Source: JANXUC01 sp964619065 (GTDB lineage Bacteria; Acidobacteriota; Terriglobia; Terriglobales; Acidobacteriaceae). Taken from it: a stretch of DNA of 64,000 bases. The notes under the pieces were generated by a model, which worked only from the letters and a program-made list of their open reading frames with translations, was not told the DNA's origin and did not search any database. Position numbers and translations under genes: made by a program. Positions 54,197-62,305 of the stretch are shown in pieces. Position 1 is the first letter of the stretch, and every line of letters starts with the position of its first letter. Location: assembly GCA_964619065.1 (NCBI GenBank), contig CAZUCC010000009.1:29620-93619 (forward strand). The letters are read 5' to 3'.

Positions 54197-54351
54197 AATC
54201 CCTACATGGCTTTTTCGCCAATATCTGATTTACCTCGCTCAGGCTCGCAGGGAGCTGATTTACAACGATCTGTGTTGTCTATTCCGAATCTGCGGATCGC
54301 CCTGCATGAAGCACAGGATCCGGCACGGCCATTGGCCAAGAGGAGCCCCGC

Positions 54352-54717
54352 GTGAGCCCGAACCCCGAGACTCCTACTTCACGCTCGTATTCTCCGGCGC
54401 CCAGCGGTCTCCTTTCCGAGGATCAGAAACAGCCGGAGCCAGCATCTGCCGCGGCCCCCAGGCGGGTTTCGCAGTCCGAACTCTGGGCGCGCCGCATCTT
54501 TCTCGTGACCTTTGTCCTGCTGTGCACCTTGCTTGGTGTCTTTCTGATTGTTCTGCCGTGGAGACCGGAGTGGACGGACAATCCGCTGTTTTCCGGATAT
54601 CCCGTGCTCAAGTCCGTTCTCGCTCACCCGTTCTTCCGCGGCGTCTGTTCCGGTTTCGGTTTGCTTGATCTCTGGATCGCCATCTCCGAAACCGCGCACT
54701 ACCACGAAGATGTGTAG
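54352..54717 (+). CDS. Small membrane protein, unknown function
   Basis: GTG start at 54352 with GAGGAG upstream. 121 residues: a disordered Pro/Ser-rich N-terminus (about 1-45), one clear membrane helix (IFLVTFVLLCTLLGVFLIVLP) and a second weaker one near the end (FFRGVCSGFGLLDLWIAI), ending AHYHEDV. No domain recognised. A gap of 155 bases separates it from the TPR gene. Confidence 0.65.
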   Translation: MSPNPETPTSRSYSPAPSGLLSEDQKQPEPASAAAPRRVSQSELWARRIFLVTFVLLCTLLGVFLIVLPWRPEWTDNPLFSGYPVLKSVLAHPFFRGVCSGFGLLDLWIAISETAHYHEDV

Positions 54718-54823
54718 GAATTAGGAAAGAAGATCTGTAGAACACGATTCACAAATATTTTGGGAAGAGCACGGCTTTCGGTACCCTGACTGCTGCAAGA
54801 ACTGAATTTCCAGGAAGAAAGTA

Positions 54824-55696
54824 ATGAGCGATCAACCACTCAAGCCAGCGCCCCTCGCTTACCTGAACGAAGCCTTCATCAATGGCGCCGATGGACGGAT
54901 TCTGCGCATCCTTTCTGAGTATCAGGAACCCCTGACCCGTTTCCGCCGCGAACAGATCCAGGATACGGTTGTGTTCTTCGGCTCGGCCCGCCTCGAAAGT
55001 CCGGAGAATGCCAGCGCCAGCTTGCATGCCATCCACACCGAGCTCCCGGGCGCCAAGCCGGATCATGAAGCGCGCGAGAAGCAGGCGCGCGCCGCCGTCG
55101 ACATGTCGCGCTATTATGGCGACGCCCGCCAGCTCGCTCGCATGCTCACCGAGTGGTCTGCCCAGATTCCCGCGCGACGGCACCGTTTTGTAGTCACCAC
55201 CGGTGGTGGTCCCGGCATCATGGAGGCCGCCAACCGCGGCGCGCGCGACGCCAACGGCAAAACCATCGGCCTCAACATACGCCTGCCCATGGAGCAGTTC
55301 CCCAATCCCTACATCACACCCACGCTGAATTTCGAGTTTCACTATTTTTTCATGCGCAAGTTCTGGTTCGCCTATCTATCCAAGGCGCTGGTGGTTTTTC
55401 CGGGGGGATTCGGCACGCTTGACGAGCTTTTCGAAATCCTCACGCTGGCGCAAACCGAAAAACTGGCCAAGAAGATGGTTGTCGTCATCTACGGCAAGGA
55501 GTACTGGAGCCGCGTGCTCAACTTGCAGGCCATGGTGGACAGCGGAACCATCAGCGCCCAGGACCTGAATCTTTTTCAGGTTGTGGATTCTCCGGAAGAA
55601 GCCTTCGAGTTCCTGCGGGATGGCCTGACGAAGTACCATCTCGTCCCCAAACCGAAATCCGACCAACTGCCGGAGATTGCCAAGACGCGCCTGTAG
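54824..55696 (+). CDS. LOG-family (lysine decarboxylase-like fold) nucleotide hydrolase
   Basis: The 290-residue product has the two signature motifs of the family: GGGPGIMEAANRGARDA and PGGFGTLDELFEILTLAQTE. LOG proteins release cytokinin-type bases from their ribosyl monophosphates; many bacterial members act on AMP-like nucleotides and are not lysine decarboxylases despite old labels. An extra N-terminal segment of about 60 residues precedes the Rossmann core (DTVVFFGSARLE), as in the longer subgroup. Confidence 0.85.
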   Translation: MSDQPLKPAPLAYLNEAFINGADGRILRILSEYQEPLTRFRREQIQDTVVFFGSARLESPENASASLHAIHTELPGAKPDHEAREKQARAAVDMSRYYGDARQLARMLTEWSAQIPARRHRFVVTTGGGPGIMEAANRGARDANGKTIGLNIRLPMEQFPNPYITPTLNFEFHYFFMRKFWFAYLSKALVVFPGGFGTLDELFEILTLAQTEKLAKKMVVVIYGKEYWSRVLNLQAMVDSGTISAQDLNLFQVVDSPEEAFEFLRDGLTKYHLVPKPKSDQLPEIAKTRL

Positions 55697-55824
55697 CGGC
55701 GCTGCTATTGTGGACCCGCATGTGCAGAATAGGCCTCGTGAGCTTTGAAGGGGCACTGCTTCTGCCGTGCCACAACACCTCCTAATAGCACGGGGCTTCA
55801 GCCCCTGAGGCAAGATTTGGATAG
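55697..55824. repeat. Hairpin-rich repeat gap before thiE
   Basis: GGGGCACTGCTTCTGCCGTGCC and CACGGGGCTTCAGCCCCTG are short inverted repeats of the kind scattered through the window. No TPP riboswitch motif (CUGAGA...ACCUGAU) is seen before thiE. Confidence 0.5.
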
Positions 55825-56508
55825 ATGCCACATCCCATCCAGCTCTACTACATAACGGACCGCACCGCATTCCCGGGTAACGAAACCTCTCGCCGGCAAC
55901 ATCTTCTCAACAAGATCGCTGAGGCCGCCCGCGCTGGCGTCAACTACATTCAGCTCCGCGAGAAAGATCTCCCCACGAGAGACTTAGAAACTCTCGCCCG
56001 TGAAGCAGTTTACATCCTGCACGAGATTCAACGAGAAACCCCAAACTCGAGACCCGAAACAAAGCTCCTGATAAACTCCCGCACCGACATAGCTCTCGCC
56101 GTCGAAGCGGACGGTGTTCACCTCCGTGGGGACGACATTCCTCCCCGAGAAGCACTTGCCATTCAATCCATCACAAGGGAACACTTGAGGCTCGAAACTC
56201 GAAACTTCCTGACCGCCGTCTCGTGCCACTCCGTCGAGGACGTCCGCCGGGCCGAGCGCGAAGGAGCGAGTTTTGCAGTGCTCGCTCCGATCTTCGAAAA
56301 AACGACAGCACCGCAGGCACCAGCCCTGGGGCTCACTGCCCTCAAAAATGCTTGTCAGGGACAATTGCCAATTTTTGCCCTAGGCGGAGTCACTGTAGAG
56401 AATGCCCGCGCCTGCCTCCATGCCGGGGCCGCAGGGATCGCGGCCATCCGCATGTTCCAGAACGACAATGTAGAAAAAGTAGTCCGCCAATTACGCGAGC
56501 CCATGTAG
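55825..56508 (+). CDS. thiE: Thiamine-phosphate synthase
   Basis: ThiE joins the pyrimidine and thiazole halves of thiamine. The 227-residue TIM barrel has INYIQLREKDL-type sequence (VNYIQLREKDLPTRDLETLA), a nucleotide-end block LINSRTDIALAVEADGVHLR, GASFAVLAPIFEKTTAP for pyrophosphate binding, and FALGGVTVENARACLHAGAA at the phosphate cup. DGVHLRGDD replaces the more common GVHLGQED. Alone; no other thi genes are in the window. Confidence 0.9.
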   Translation: MPHPIQLYYITDRTAFPGNETSRRQHLLNKIAEAARAGVNYIQLREKDLPTRDLETLAREAVYILHEIQRETPNSRPETKLLINSRTDIALAVEADGVHLRGDDIPPREALAIQSITREHLRLETRNFLTAVSCHSVEDVRRAEREGASFAVLAPIFEKTTAPQAPALGLTALKNACQGQLPIFALGGVTVENARACLHAGAAGIAAIRMFQNDNVEKVVRQLREPM

Positions 56509-56530
56509 GGGCAGGCGCCCCCGCCTGCCC
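56509..56530. terminator. Hairpin between convergent thiE and holin-like genes
   Basis: GGGCAGGCG-CCCC-CGCCTGCCC, a 9-bp stem immediately after the thiE stop. No T-run follows; may be a repeat unit. Confidence 0.4.
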
Positions 56531-56574
56531 AGCGGAGCAAAGCTCCGCTCTGTTTTCGCACACCAAACTCTGCC

Positions 56575-56928
56575 CTAATCCCCTTCCACTGCCGGCTTCA
56601 CCAGCCAGCGCAATACCATATTTACGAGGCTCAACACAATCGCGCCCAGAAACGCCGCCAAAAATCCACGGACCTCGAAACCCGGCACTAACACCGCCGC
56701 CAGCTCCAACATCAATGCGTTGATTACCAACCAGAACAGACCCAGTGTGACAACCGTAAGCGGAAAGGTCATAACCTTCAACAGCAGTCCGAGGGTCGCG
56801 TTCACAAAACCAATCGCAAGCGCCGCCAGCAGAGCGGCCGTAATGCCGCTCACATGAACACCGGGAACGATATAAGACACCAGCCACACTGCGAGCGCAC
56901 TCAACACCCAGTTCAGGATCATTCGCAT
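56575..56928 (-). CDS. Phage holin family (superfamily IV) membrane protein
   Basis: From ATG 56928 (GGAGGT 6 bases upstream) the product has 117 residues and four membrane helices (MILNWVLSALAVWLVSYIVP, ITAALLAALAIGFVNATLGLL, VVTLGLFWLVINALMLELAAV, FLAAFLGAIVLSLVNMVLRWL). This matches the small four-helix family named after phage holins that is found in many bacterial chromosomes and has no proven link to lysis. It follows the SulP gene on the same strand but starts after that gene's stop. Confidence 0.85.
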   Translation of the reverse strand: MRMILNWVLSALAVWLVSYIVPGVHVSGITAALLAALAIGFVNATLGLLLKVMTFPLTVVTLGLFWLVINALMLELAAVLVPGFEVRGFLAAFLGAIVLSLVNMVLRWLVKPAVEGD

Positions 56929-56977
56929 CGGATACCTCCGGCTGCCGCAGCAGCGCTTTCCATAATAAACCTGCAAG

Positions 56978-58663
56978 CTACCGCACCGCCGGCTGGAGCG
57001 ATTCAAACACTTCCTGCGCCCGCTGCAGCGCTTCCTGTACGTTGTCGCAAATATTCTCGTTTCCTACTACGTCTTCGAATTCCGCCTGATGAATTAACTG
57101 CCGCGGCTGCTCCCGCGCCCCGCACAGGATCAACGTCCGCTTCGTGTCATGGAGCTGCTTTGCCAGCTCCTCCAGCGCGAACAGCCCGGTCGCGTCAATC
57201 GCGGTCATGTTCCGTAAACGTAAAATTATTACTGGCGGCAACTTGGGCAGGTTCTCCGTTACCGCCGCAATCTTATCGGTTGCGCCGAATAGAAACGGTC
57301 CGTGAATCCGGAAGATCGTGGCATAGTACGGAATGTCTTTGTCCTGCAGAATATGCATGCGGCCGTCTTCCACATAGTCATCGGTCACCTGCGCCACCGT
57401 GGTGGTATTTGCCACGCGCGCGATAAATAACAATGCCGCCAGGATCATCCCCGCTTCCACGGCTACAGTAAGATCCGCAAAAACAGTCAACGCAAACGTC
57501 ACCAGCCACACGCTGATATCCGTCTTCGTCAGCCGTAGAAGCTGCGGAATTTCCCGCCACTCGCCCATGTTGTAGGCCACCATGAGCAAGATTCCCGCCA
57601 GCACAGCCATCGGAATGTAGCTGGCCAGTGGAGCCGCGAACAGCAGCACGCACAACAATGTGAGCGAATGCATCATGCCCGCGACAGGTGTTTGCGCCCC
57701 AGCGCGAATATTGGTCGCAGTACGTGCAATCGCGCCCGTGGCTGGCAATCCGCCGAACATCGGGGACGCAATGTTGGCCACGCCTTGCGCAATCAACTCC
57801 ACGTTCGGATTATGCCGGTCATTACTCATGCGATCCGCCACCACCGCCGACATCAGCGACTCGATGGCTCCCAGCATCGCCACTGTCAGCGCTGGGCTCA
57901 ACAGCCCGTGAATCAATTCCGGCCGGAACCGCGGTATCTCCAAGTGCGGCAGCCCACTCGGAATTCCTCCAACGAATCGTGTGCCTATCGTCTCCACGGG
58001 CAGCTTCAGGAAATACACCGCAAGCGTGGCAACTACGAGCACCACGATTGGCCCCGGAATGCGGTTCGAAACCACCCGGCACAAGATGAGTATCACCAAG
58101 GTCAGCACCGCGAGCGTCGTCGCTTCATAATTCAACGTTTTGAAGTGCGCCAAAATCGATTCCAGGCGTGCCAGGAAGACGCCCGGCACTTTGTCGATCT
58201 GCAATCCGAAGAAGTCTTTCAACTGCGTGCTCGCAATCAAGACCGCGATTCCATTCGTAAACCCAATCACGATGGGCCGGGGGATAAACTTTACCGCTGT
58301 CCCCATCCCCGTAGCGCCCAGGATCACCAGCAACACACCCGCCATCATCGTGCACAGAAACAGACCCTCTACCCCGTGCTGTGTAACGATCCCCGACACC
58401 ACAACGACAAAGGCCCCGGTCGGCCCACCAATCTGCGTGCGCGATCCCCCCAGCAACGAGATCAGAAATCCCGTAACCACGGCGCAGTAAATCCCCGCCT
58501 GCGGAGTCAACCCCGAGGCAATGGCAAACGCCATCGCCAGCGGCAAAGCAACCAAGCCCACGGTTACGCCCGCGACTACATCACGCAAGAATTTTTGAGG
58601 AGTGTAACCCCGCAGACTAAGAATGGACTTCGGAAACCAACGTTCTTCGAGAGCAAGCTCCAT
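56978..58663 (-). CDS. SulP-family anion transporter with STAS domain
   Basis: From ATG 58663 the product has 561 residues. About twelve to fourteen helices include the family signature region (GLVALPLAMAFAIASGLTPQ, GIYCAVVTGFLISLLGGSRT, QIGGPTGAFVVVVSGIV) and a C-terminal STAS domain (about 440-555, PPVIILRLRNMTAIDATGLF). Members exchange sulfate, bicarbonate or other anions; the substrate cannot be told here. The frame runs upstream to 58843 but has no helix or ribosome-binding site there. Confidence 0.9.
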   Translation of the reverse strand: MELALEERWFPKSILSLRGYTPQKFLRDVVAGVTVGLVALPLAMAFAIASGLTPQAGIYCAVVTGFLISLLGGSRTQIGGPTGAFVVVVSGIVTQHGVEGLFLCTMMAGVLLVILGATGMGTAVKFIPRPIVIGFTNGIAVLIASTQLKDFFGLQIDKVPGVFLARLESILAHFKTLNYEATTLAVLTLVILILCRVVSNRIPGPIVVLVVATLAVYFLKLPVETIGTRFVGGIPSGLPHLEIPRFRPELIHGLLSPALTVAMLGAIESLMSAVVADRMSNDRHNPNVELIAQGVANIASPMFGGLPATGAIARTATNIRAGAQTPVAGMMHSLTLLCVLLFAAPLASYIPMAVLAGILLMVAYNMGEWREIPQLLRLTKTDISVWLVTFALTVFADLTVAVEAGMILAALLFIARVANTTTVAQVTDDYVEDGRMHILQDKDIPYYATIFRIHGPFLFGATDKIAAVTENLPKLPPVIILRLRNMTAIDATGLFALEELAKQLHDTKRTLILCGAREQPRQLIHQAEFEDVVGNENICDNVQEALQRAQEVFESLQPAVR

Positions 58664-58958
58664 GCCGCTATTATGCCCCGACGCTGCACCCGCTAAGGAG
58701 AAAGTCTGTGAAAAATAGCCTGTCACCCCCGGTTCCTTTCTGGCGATTGCAGTACTGGCATGCTTGTCCCTGGTCAGTCCTGCTTTTTCGCAAGATAGCA
58801 GTGCTCCTGCAAGGCTCACATTCAGTTTGGGAAATTTGCGCAAAAGCGCCCGGATTTGACGCTTTACATAGTTGAGAGCCGTCGAGTATGTTGGATGCCT
58901 TCGGAGCGCCCGAAAATACCCCCTTGACCTCTCCTAATCTAATTTTGAGGAGTAAGCC
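58664..58958. other. Divergent intergenic region between SulP and secreted-protein genes
   Basis: About 295 bases. It contains no credible gene. The last bases TTTTGAGGAGTAAGCC carry the ribosome-binding site of the following gene; promoters for both directions must lie here but were not placed with confidence. Confidence 0.45.
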
Positions 58959-60032
58959 ATGACCCGCTTTTACACCAATCGCATACTTTTCACGTTGGCT
59001 CTTTGCATGAGCATATTTACGCTTACCAACAGTTTTCTGGCCGCGGCACAAGTGCGCCCGGCTCCACCGGCAAAAAAAGCTCCGGCTGCTCCAGTTCCAG
59101 CGAGACCAGTCCGACAGGCAGCGCCAGTGAAACCCGCCCAGCCTGCAGCGCCGCCGAAACCAGCGCCCGCTCCAGTTGGGCAAGTGAAACCAACGGCTAC
59201 ACCTGTAAGGCCGGTTGCCACCGTTCCTGTGGTTGCAAAGTCCCCCACAAGCCCAGCCCAGCCTGCAACTCTTCCCACAAGAGGCGCGAAGACTCAAACC
59301 CCCGTTGGAGCTGTTGCGCCAGTCTCGTCGCAGGCGTCTCTTCCTGCCCGGCCGGTAACTCCTGGGGCAACAACGCCAAGAGCGATGCCCGCAAGCACCG
59401 CCTACGGCCAAAGTTCACCCGGCGCCGTGGCCGGAGACCCACGCTCGGCCGTGGCGACCCAGGGCTTGGGCACCTTCTTAGGTGGGGGGTGGACCGTGAC
59501 CGCGTACGGCTGCTTCCGCTCCAACACTCGTGTACTGTGTGATTTCGACGTTTTACCCCCGCACAACACGCAAATCGGCGCTGGCGCTTTCATGCCGTGG
59601 GTACATTTAGTGGATGACGGCGGCAAGATCACCTCGCCCCACAACGCGTTTTTCCAGGCTACGGATGGCAGCCAGCTCACGGTTGCCTATGCAGACGTCA
59701 GCAACCCACTTCGCCTGCTGATGGAGTATGACGACGTGGCGCCAAACTTCAACAGTGTGGCTCTGGTGCACGGAGCCGATCGCATCCAGGGTGTTCCCAT
59801 CACTCCGGCCGATCCCGACCTCCCTGCCGGAGCTATCCAGGCGCGTGGCGCCGCCCCGGCGACCCAGGCCCCAACGGCCCAGGCCCCGGCTGCTGGCACA
59901 GACCCCACGGGCACAGTCGATCAGGCAGCTGGCACCGTAACCAACGCGAGCCAAAAGATCCATGACAAAAAGACTAAAGCCATTAGCACGTGGCAGCAGA
60001 TGAAGGACGCGGCAAATGCGATAAAGCACTAA
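58959..60032 (+). CDS. Secreted Pro/Ala-rich protein, unknown function
   Basis: 357 residues. A signal peptide (about 1-30, LFTLALCMSIFTLTNSFLAA) is followed by a low-complexity Pro/Ala/Val/Lys region (about 32-150, repeats of PAKPA-like units) and then a folded-looking domain (about 160-280) with WTVTAYGCFRSNTRVLCDFD and VHLVDDGGKITSPHNAFFQA, holding two Cys that could pair. The end (about 290-357) is again Ala/Thr-rich with a last basic helix. Its long linker suggests the folded part sits in the periplasm or cell surface. No known family. Confidence 0.7.
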   Translation: MTRFYTNRILFTLALCMSIFTLTNSFLAAAQVRPAPPAKKAPAAPVPARPVRQAAPVKPAQPAAPPKPAPAPVGQVKPTATPVRPVATVPVVAKSPTSPAQPATLPTRGAKTQTPVGAVAPVSSQASLPARPVTPGATTPRAMPASTAYGQSSPGAVAGDPRSAVATQGLGTFLGGGWTVTAYGCFRSNTRVLCDFDVLPPHNTQIGAGAFMPWVHLVDDGGKITSPHNAFFQATDGSQLTVAYADVSNPLRLLMEYDDVAPNFNSVALVHGADRIQGVPITPADPDLPAGAIQARGAAPATQAPTAQAPAAGTDPTGTVDQAAGTVTNASQKIHDKKTKAISTWQQMKDAANAIKH

Positions 60033-60040
60033 GTCCTGCC

Positions 60041-60100
60041 CGGGAGCTGGCGAACAGGCGCTCCGCCGATAGCTTGCTCCCGAGTCTTAATTTCTTATTT
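60041..60100 (+). terminator. Possible terminator of the secreted-protein gene
   Basis: CGGGAGC (60041-60047) pairs with GCTCCCG (60076-60082) around an inner GGCG/CGCC stem; T-rich sequence follows (TTAATTTCTTATTT). Confidence 0.4.
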
Positions 60101-60139
60101 CAATTCCGGCAATAATATACTTGGCAAAACAGGCAGGGA

Positions 60140-60310
60140 TCAAATTTCGGGGCTAAAAATCACTTTCATTATGAACCAAAAACCCTCGTGGACGATGCCG
60201 CGGACGATGCCGAAGATAAACCCAATCGTTACAAGCAAACCTAAAATCCACTTTGCCCACTTAGGGAGTGGGTCGACGATCTTGTCTACGGCTCTTGACA
60301 TCAGACCCAT
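60140..60310 (-). CDS. Small single-pass membrane protein, 56 residues
   Basis: ATG 60310 to TGA 60140 gives MGLMSRAVDKIVDPLPKWAK followed by one helix WILGLLVTIGFIFGIVRGIV and an amphipathic tail ending FSPEI. An alternative start is ATG 60301. The composition is clearly that of a membrane peptide, with Lys/Trp flanking the helix. No strong ribosome-binding site is seen, which lowers confidence. It lies downstream of the Cys-rich peptide gene on the same strand. Confidence 0.45.
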   Translation of the reverse strand: MGLMSRAVDKIVDPLPKWAKWILGLLVTIGFIFGIVRGIVHEGFWFIMKVIFSPEI

Positions 60311-60483
60311 GTAGGCAATCCAATCACGCGAAATGATCGCGTCCGGGTGCCCCGTCCTTGTCGCGTTCTCTGCGAAAGGGCGGGGAAGTCATACCTAAAT
60401 TAAGTAGGAGGCACAGGCGGGACACACACCTCCTTCAACCCGCGAAATCGCTCCAAGGCTCTGGAAAGACTTACAAAAAAATC

Positions 60484-60657
60484 CTAGTTACAGCGAGGGC
60501 TATTCGGATGAGCCTTGCACCATGGCGTACAGGGGATGCAAACCGACGTCCCCGGTTTCAGATCAATATTCTTGGAAGAAGTATCGCTGTTCTTTGCTCC
60601 CAGGTTTCCCACCAGGCCGAACACAGCAACCAACAGCAAATAACGCGTGAGTTTCAT
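60484..60657 (-). CDS. Small secreted cysteine-rich peptide, 57 residues
   Basis: ATG 60657 to TAG 60484. Residues 1-20 form a signal peptide (MKLTRYLLLVAVFGLVGNLG), then a polar stretch, then a compact Cys-rich end: C40, C43, C47 and C56 within VCIPCTPWCKAHPNSPRCN. The four cysteines could make two disulfides or bind a metal. GGAGG lies 11 bases before the ATG. No family is recognised. It lies 140 bases downstream of alkB on the same strand; whether they share a transcript is unknown. Confidence 0.6.
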   Translation of the reverse strand: MKLTRYLLLVAVFGLVGNLGAKNSDTSSKNIDLKPGTSVCIPCTPWCKAHPNSPRCN

Positions 60658-60797
60658 AGGGGTAATGCCTCCAGCGGGGAATTATGGAACAGTTAGAGTC
60701 GAAAATGCCAGCTAATTTTTGCGACAAAGAACTCCTCAGACTGCGGAAAATAAGCTCGGTAGGGCTGGCGCCGTTCTCGCACCACCAGAAAAATTCC

Positions 60798-61451
60798 CTA
60801 ACCCGCTTTTCGGAACGTTAGATTCATACGATAGTCGCCCACCAACTGGTGGGAGCCTTCCTTGAGCGGCAGCACGCCATGATAGCGCAATCTGGCAGGA
60901 CCACCCCAAACAACCACGTCGCCGTGTGCCAACTTCACGCGGAGCGCTTTGTCGGCTCGATGCAATCCGCCAAACAAAAAAACCGCCGGGATCCCCAGTG
61001 ATACGGAAACGATGGGCTGGTCATAGTCCTGTTCGTTCTTATCCTGATGCAGCGATAATCTTGCGCCCGGTTCATAGCGATTGATCAGGCAGGCATCCGG
61101 CAGGTATTCACGGAATCCGGCCCGTGCCGCCGCACTCGTAGCCAGTCGCAAGAAGGCATCCGGCATCTGGGGCCACGGCAAACCACTTACCGGATCGCCA
61201 GTGTCGTAGCGATACCCGGTTCGATCCGTCACCCACCCCAGCGCACCGCAGTTCGTCATCGCAACCGACATGCGAAAGCCGCCCGGCGTGATCATGTTGC
61301 GGAACGGCGCTCTGGCCGTAACGTCCCGTATGGCGGACAAGAGCGCCGCCTCTTCCGGTAGGGCAAATGCGCGCAGCAGCGTTGCGCCCGGTCCGAGCAG
61401 CTCCTGCCGCGTTTCAACATCCGCCAAGTCATCGAACAGATTTAAGGTCAT
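60798..61451 (-). CDS. alkB: AlkB-type DNA repair dioxygenase
   Basis: AlkB removes methyl groups from DNA bases with Fe(II) and 2-oxoglutarate. The 217-residue product has the iron ligands H135 and D137 (LSLHQDKNE) and H191 (RYHGVLPL), and the 2-oxoglutarate and substrate Arg pair at R208 and R214 (YRMNLTFR). Substrate-lid features of E. coli AlkB (TNCGALGWVTDRTGYRY) are also well kept. It follows a second 2OG oxygenase gene by 9 bases, so they are probably co-transcribed. Confidence 0.94.
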   Translation of the reverse strand: MTLNLFDDLADVETRQELLGPGATLLRAFALPEEAALLSAIRDVTARAPFRNMITPGGFRMSVAMTNCGALGWVTDRTGYRYDTGDPVSGLPWPQMPDAFLRLATSAAARAGFREYLPDACLINRYEPGARLSLHQDKNEQDYDQPIVSVSLGIPAVFLFGGLHRADKALRVKLAHGDVVVWGGPARLRYHGVLPLKEGSHQLVGDYRMNLTFRKAG

Positions 61452-61460
61452 TCCGCTTAC

Positions 61461-62264
61461 TCACTGCGCGTCATGAAAAATAATCCCCAGCGTATGACGG
61501 TGTCCCGATCGCACGCGACTCACTCCATGTCGTAGATTCACGCGATACACGCCGCGCGCTCCCTGCACGGGGCGATGATGTACAGCAAACACAACGCCGT
61601 ACCCTTGGCGAAGCGGTACAACCATCGGTCGCGATTGCATACGCGGCCGTTGCTCCGTCATCACAAATTCGCCACCTGTGAAATCTCTGTCGGGATCCGA
61701 CAGCAGAATCGCAAGTTGGAGCGGGAAAACGTGCTCTCCATACAGATCCTGATGCAGACAATTGTAGTCCCCTGCCCCATACTGCAGCAGTAGTGGCGTC
61801 GGCCGGACCTGGCCAGCCTCATGGCAGCGCACAATAAAATCCGCATGTTTCTCCGGATAACGAACAGGCACCCCCATCGCGCCGTTCCAGCGATTGGCGA
61901 TGGGGACAAGATGCGGATAGACCGCCGTCCTTAGCTCCGCAATAAGATCGGGTAGGGGATAGCGGAAATATTTGTATTCTCCCCGCCCAAAACCGTGTCG
62001 CGCCATCACCACACGACTGCGAAACATTTCCTCGTCCGCATACATCGCAGCGAGGGCTTGGCATTCGTCCGGAGGAATCAGATGTTCAAGCAGGGCGTTT
62101 CCCTGTGCATCAAGGTCTTGGGATACGCGGCTCCAATCAAATTCGGTCACGCGCTCGGCGGCGGCTTTTGCAGAAATAAGGGCCGCAACGGTTTGTATGT
62201 GTGCAGCGTTCAAGCGTGCGCCTCTCTTTCGAAAGAGTTCATGGTCATGAACACAATCTAGCAA
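61461..62264 (-). CDS. 2OG-Fe(II) oxygenase paired with alkB
   Basis: The 267-residue product has an N-terminal helical region (about 1-85) and a double-stranded beta-helix with H171 and D173 (YNCLHQDLYGEHVFPLQ), FTGGEFVMTEQRPRMQSRPM as the prolyl-hydroxylase-like strand, and a distal iron His and 2OG Arg in the end segment (YRVNLRHGVSRVRSGHRHTL). Such proteins are often next to ada or alkB in bacterial alkylation-damage operons, but their substrate is not well defined. Sequence outside the core is unlike AlkB. Confidence 0.85.
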   Translation of the reverse strand: MLDCVHDHELFRKRGARLNAAHIQTVAALISAKAAAERVTEFDWSRVSQDLDAQGNALLEHLIPPDECQALAAMYADEEMFRSRVVMARHGFGRGEYKYFRYPLPDLIAELRTAVYPHLVPIANRWNGAMGVPVRYPEKHADFIVRCHEAGQVRPTPLLLQYGAGDYNCLHQDLYGEHVFPLQLAILLSDPDRDFTGGEFVMTEQRPRMQSRPMVVPLRQGYGVVFAVHHRPVQGARGVYRVNLRHGVSRVRSGHRHTLGIIFHDAQ

Positions 62265-62305
62265 CCGCTCTCGTCGCTCACACTCCGATTCTTGCGTTCA
62301 AATTT

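Noticed and set aside
55697..55824. TPP riboswitch before thiE
   Set aside because: The CUGAGA and ACCUGAU words are absent; the gap holds only repeat hairpins.
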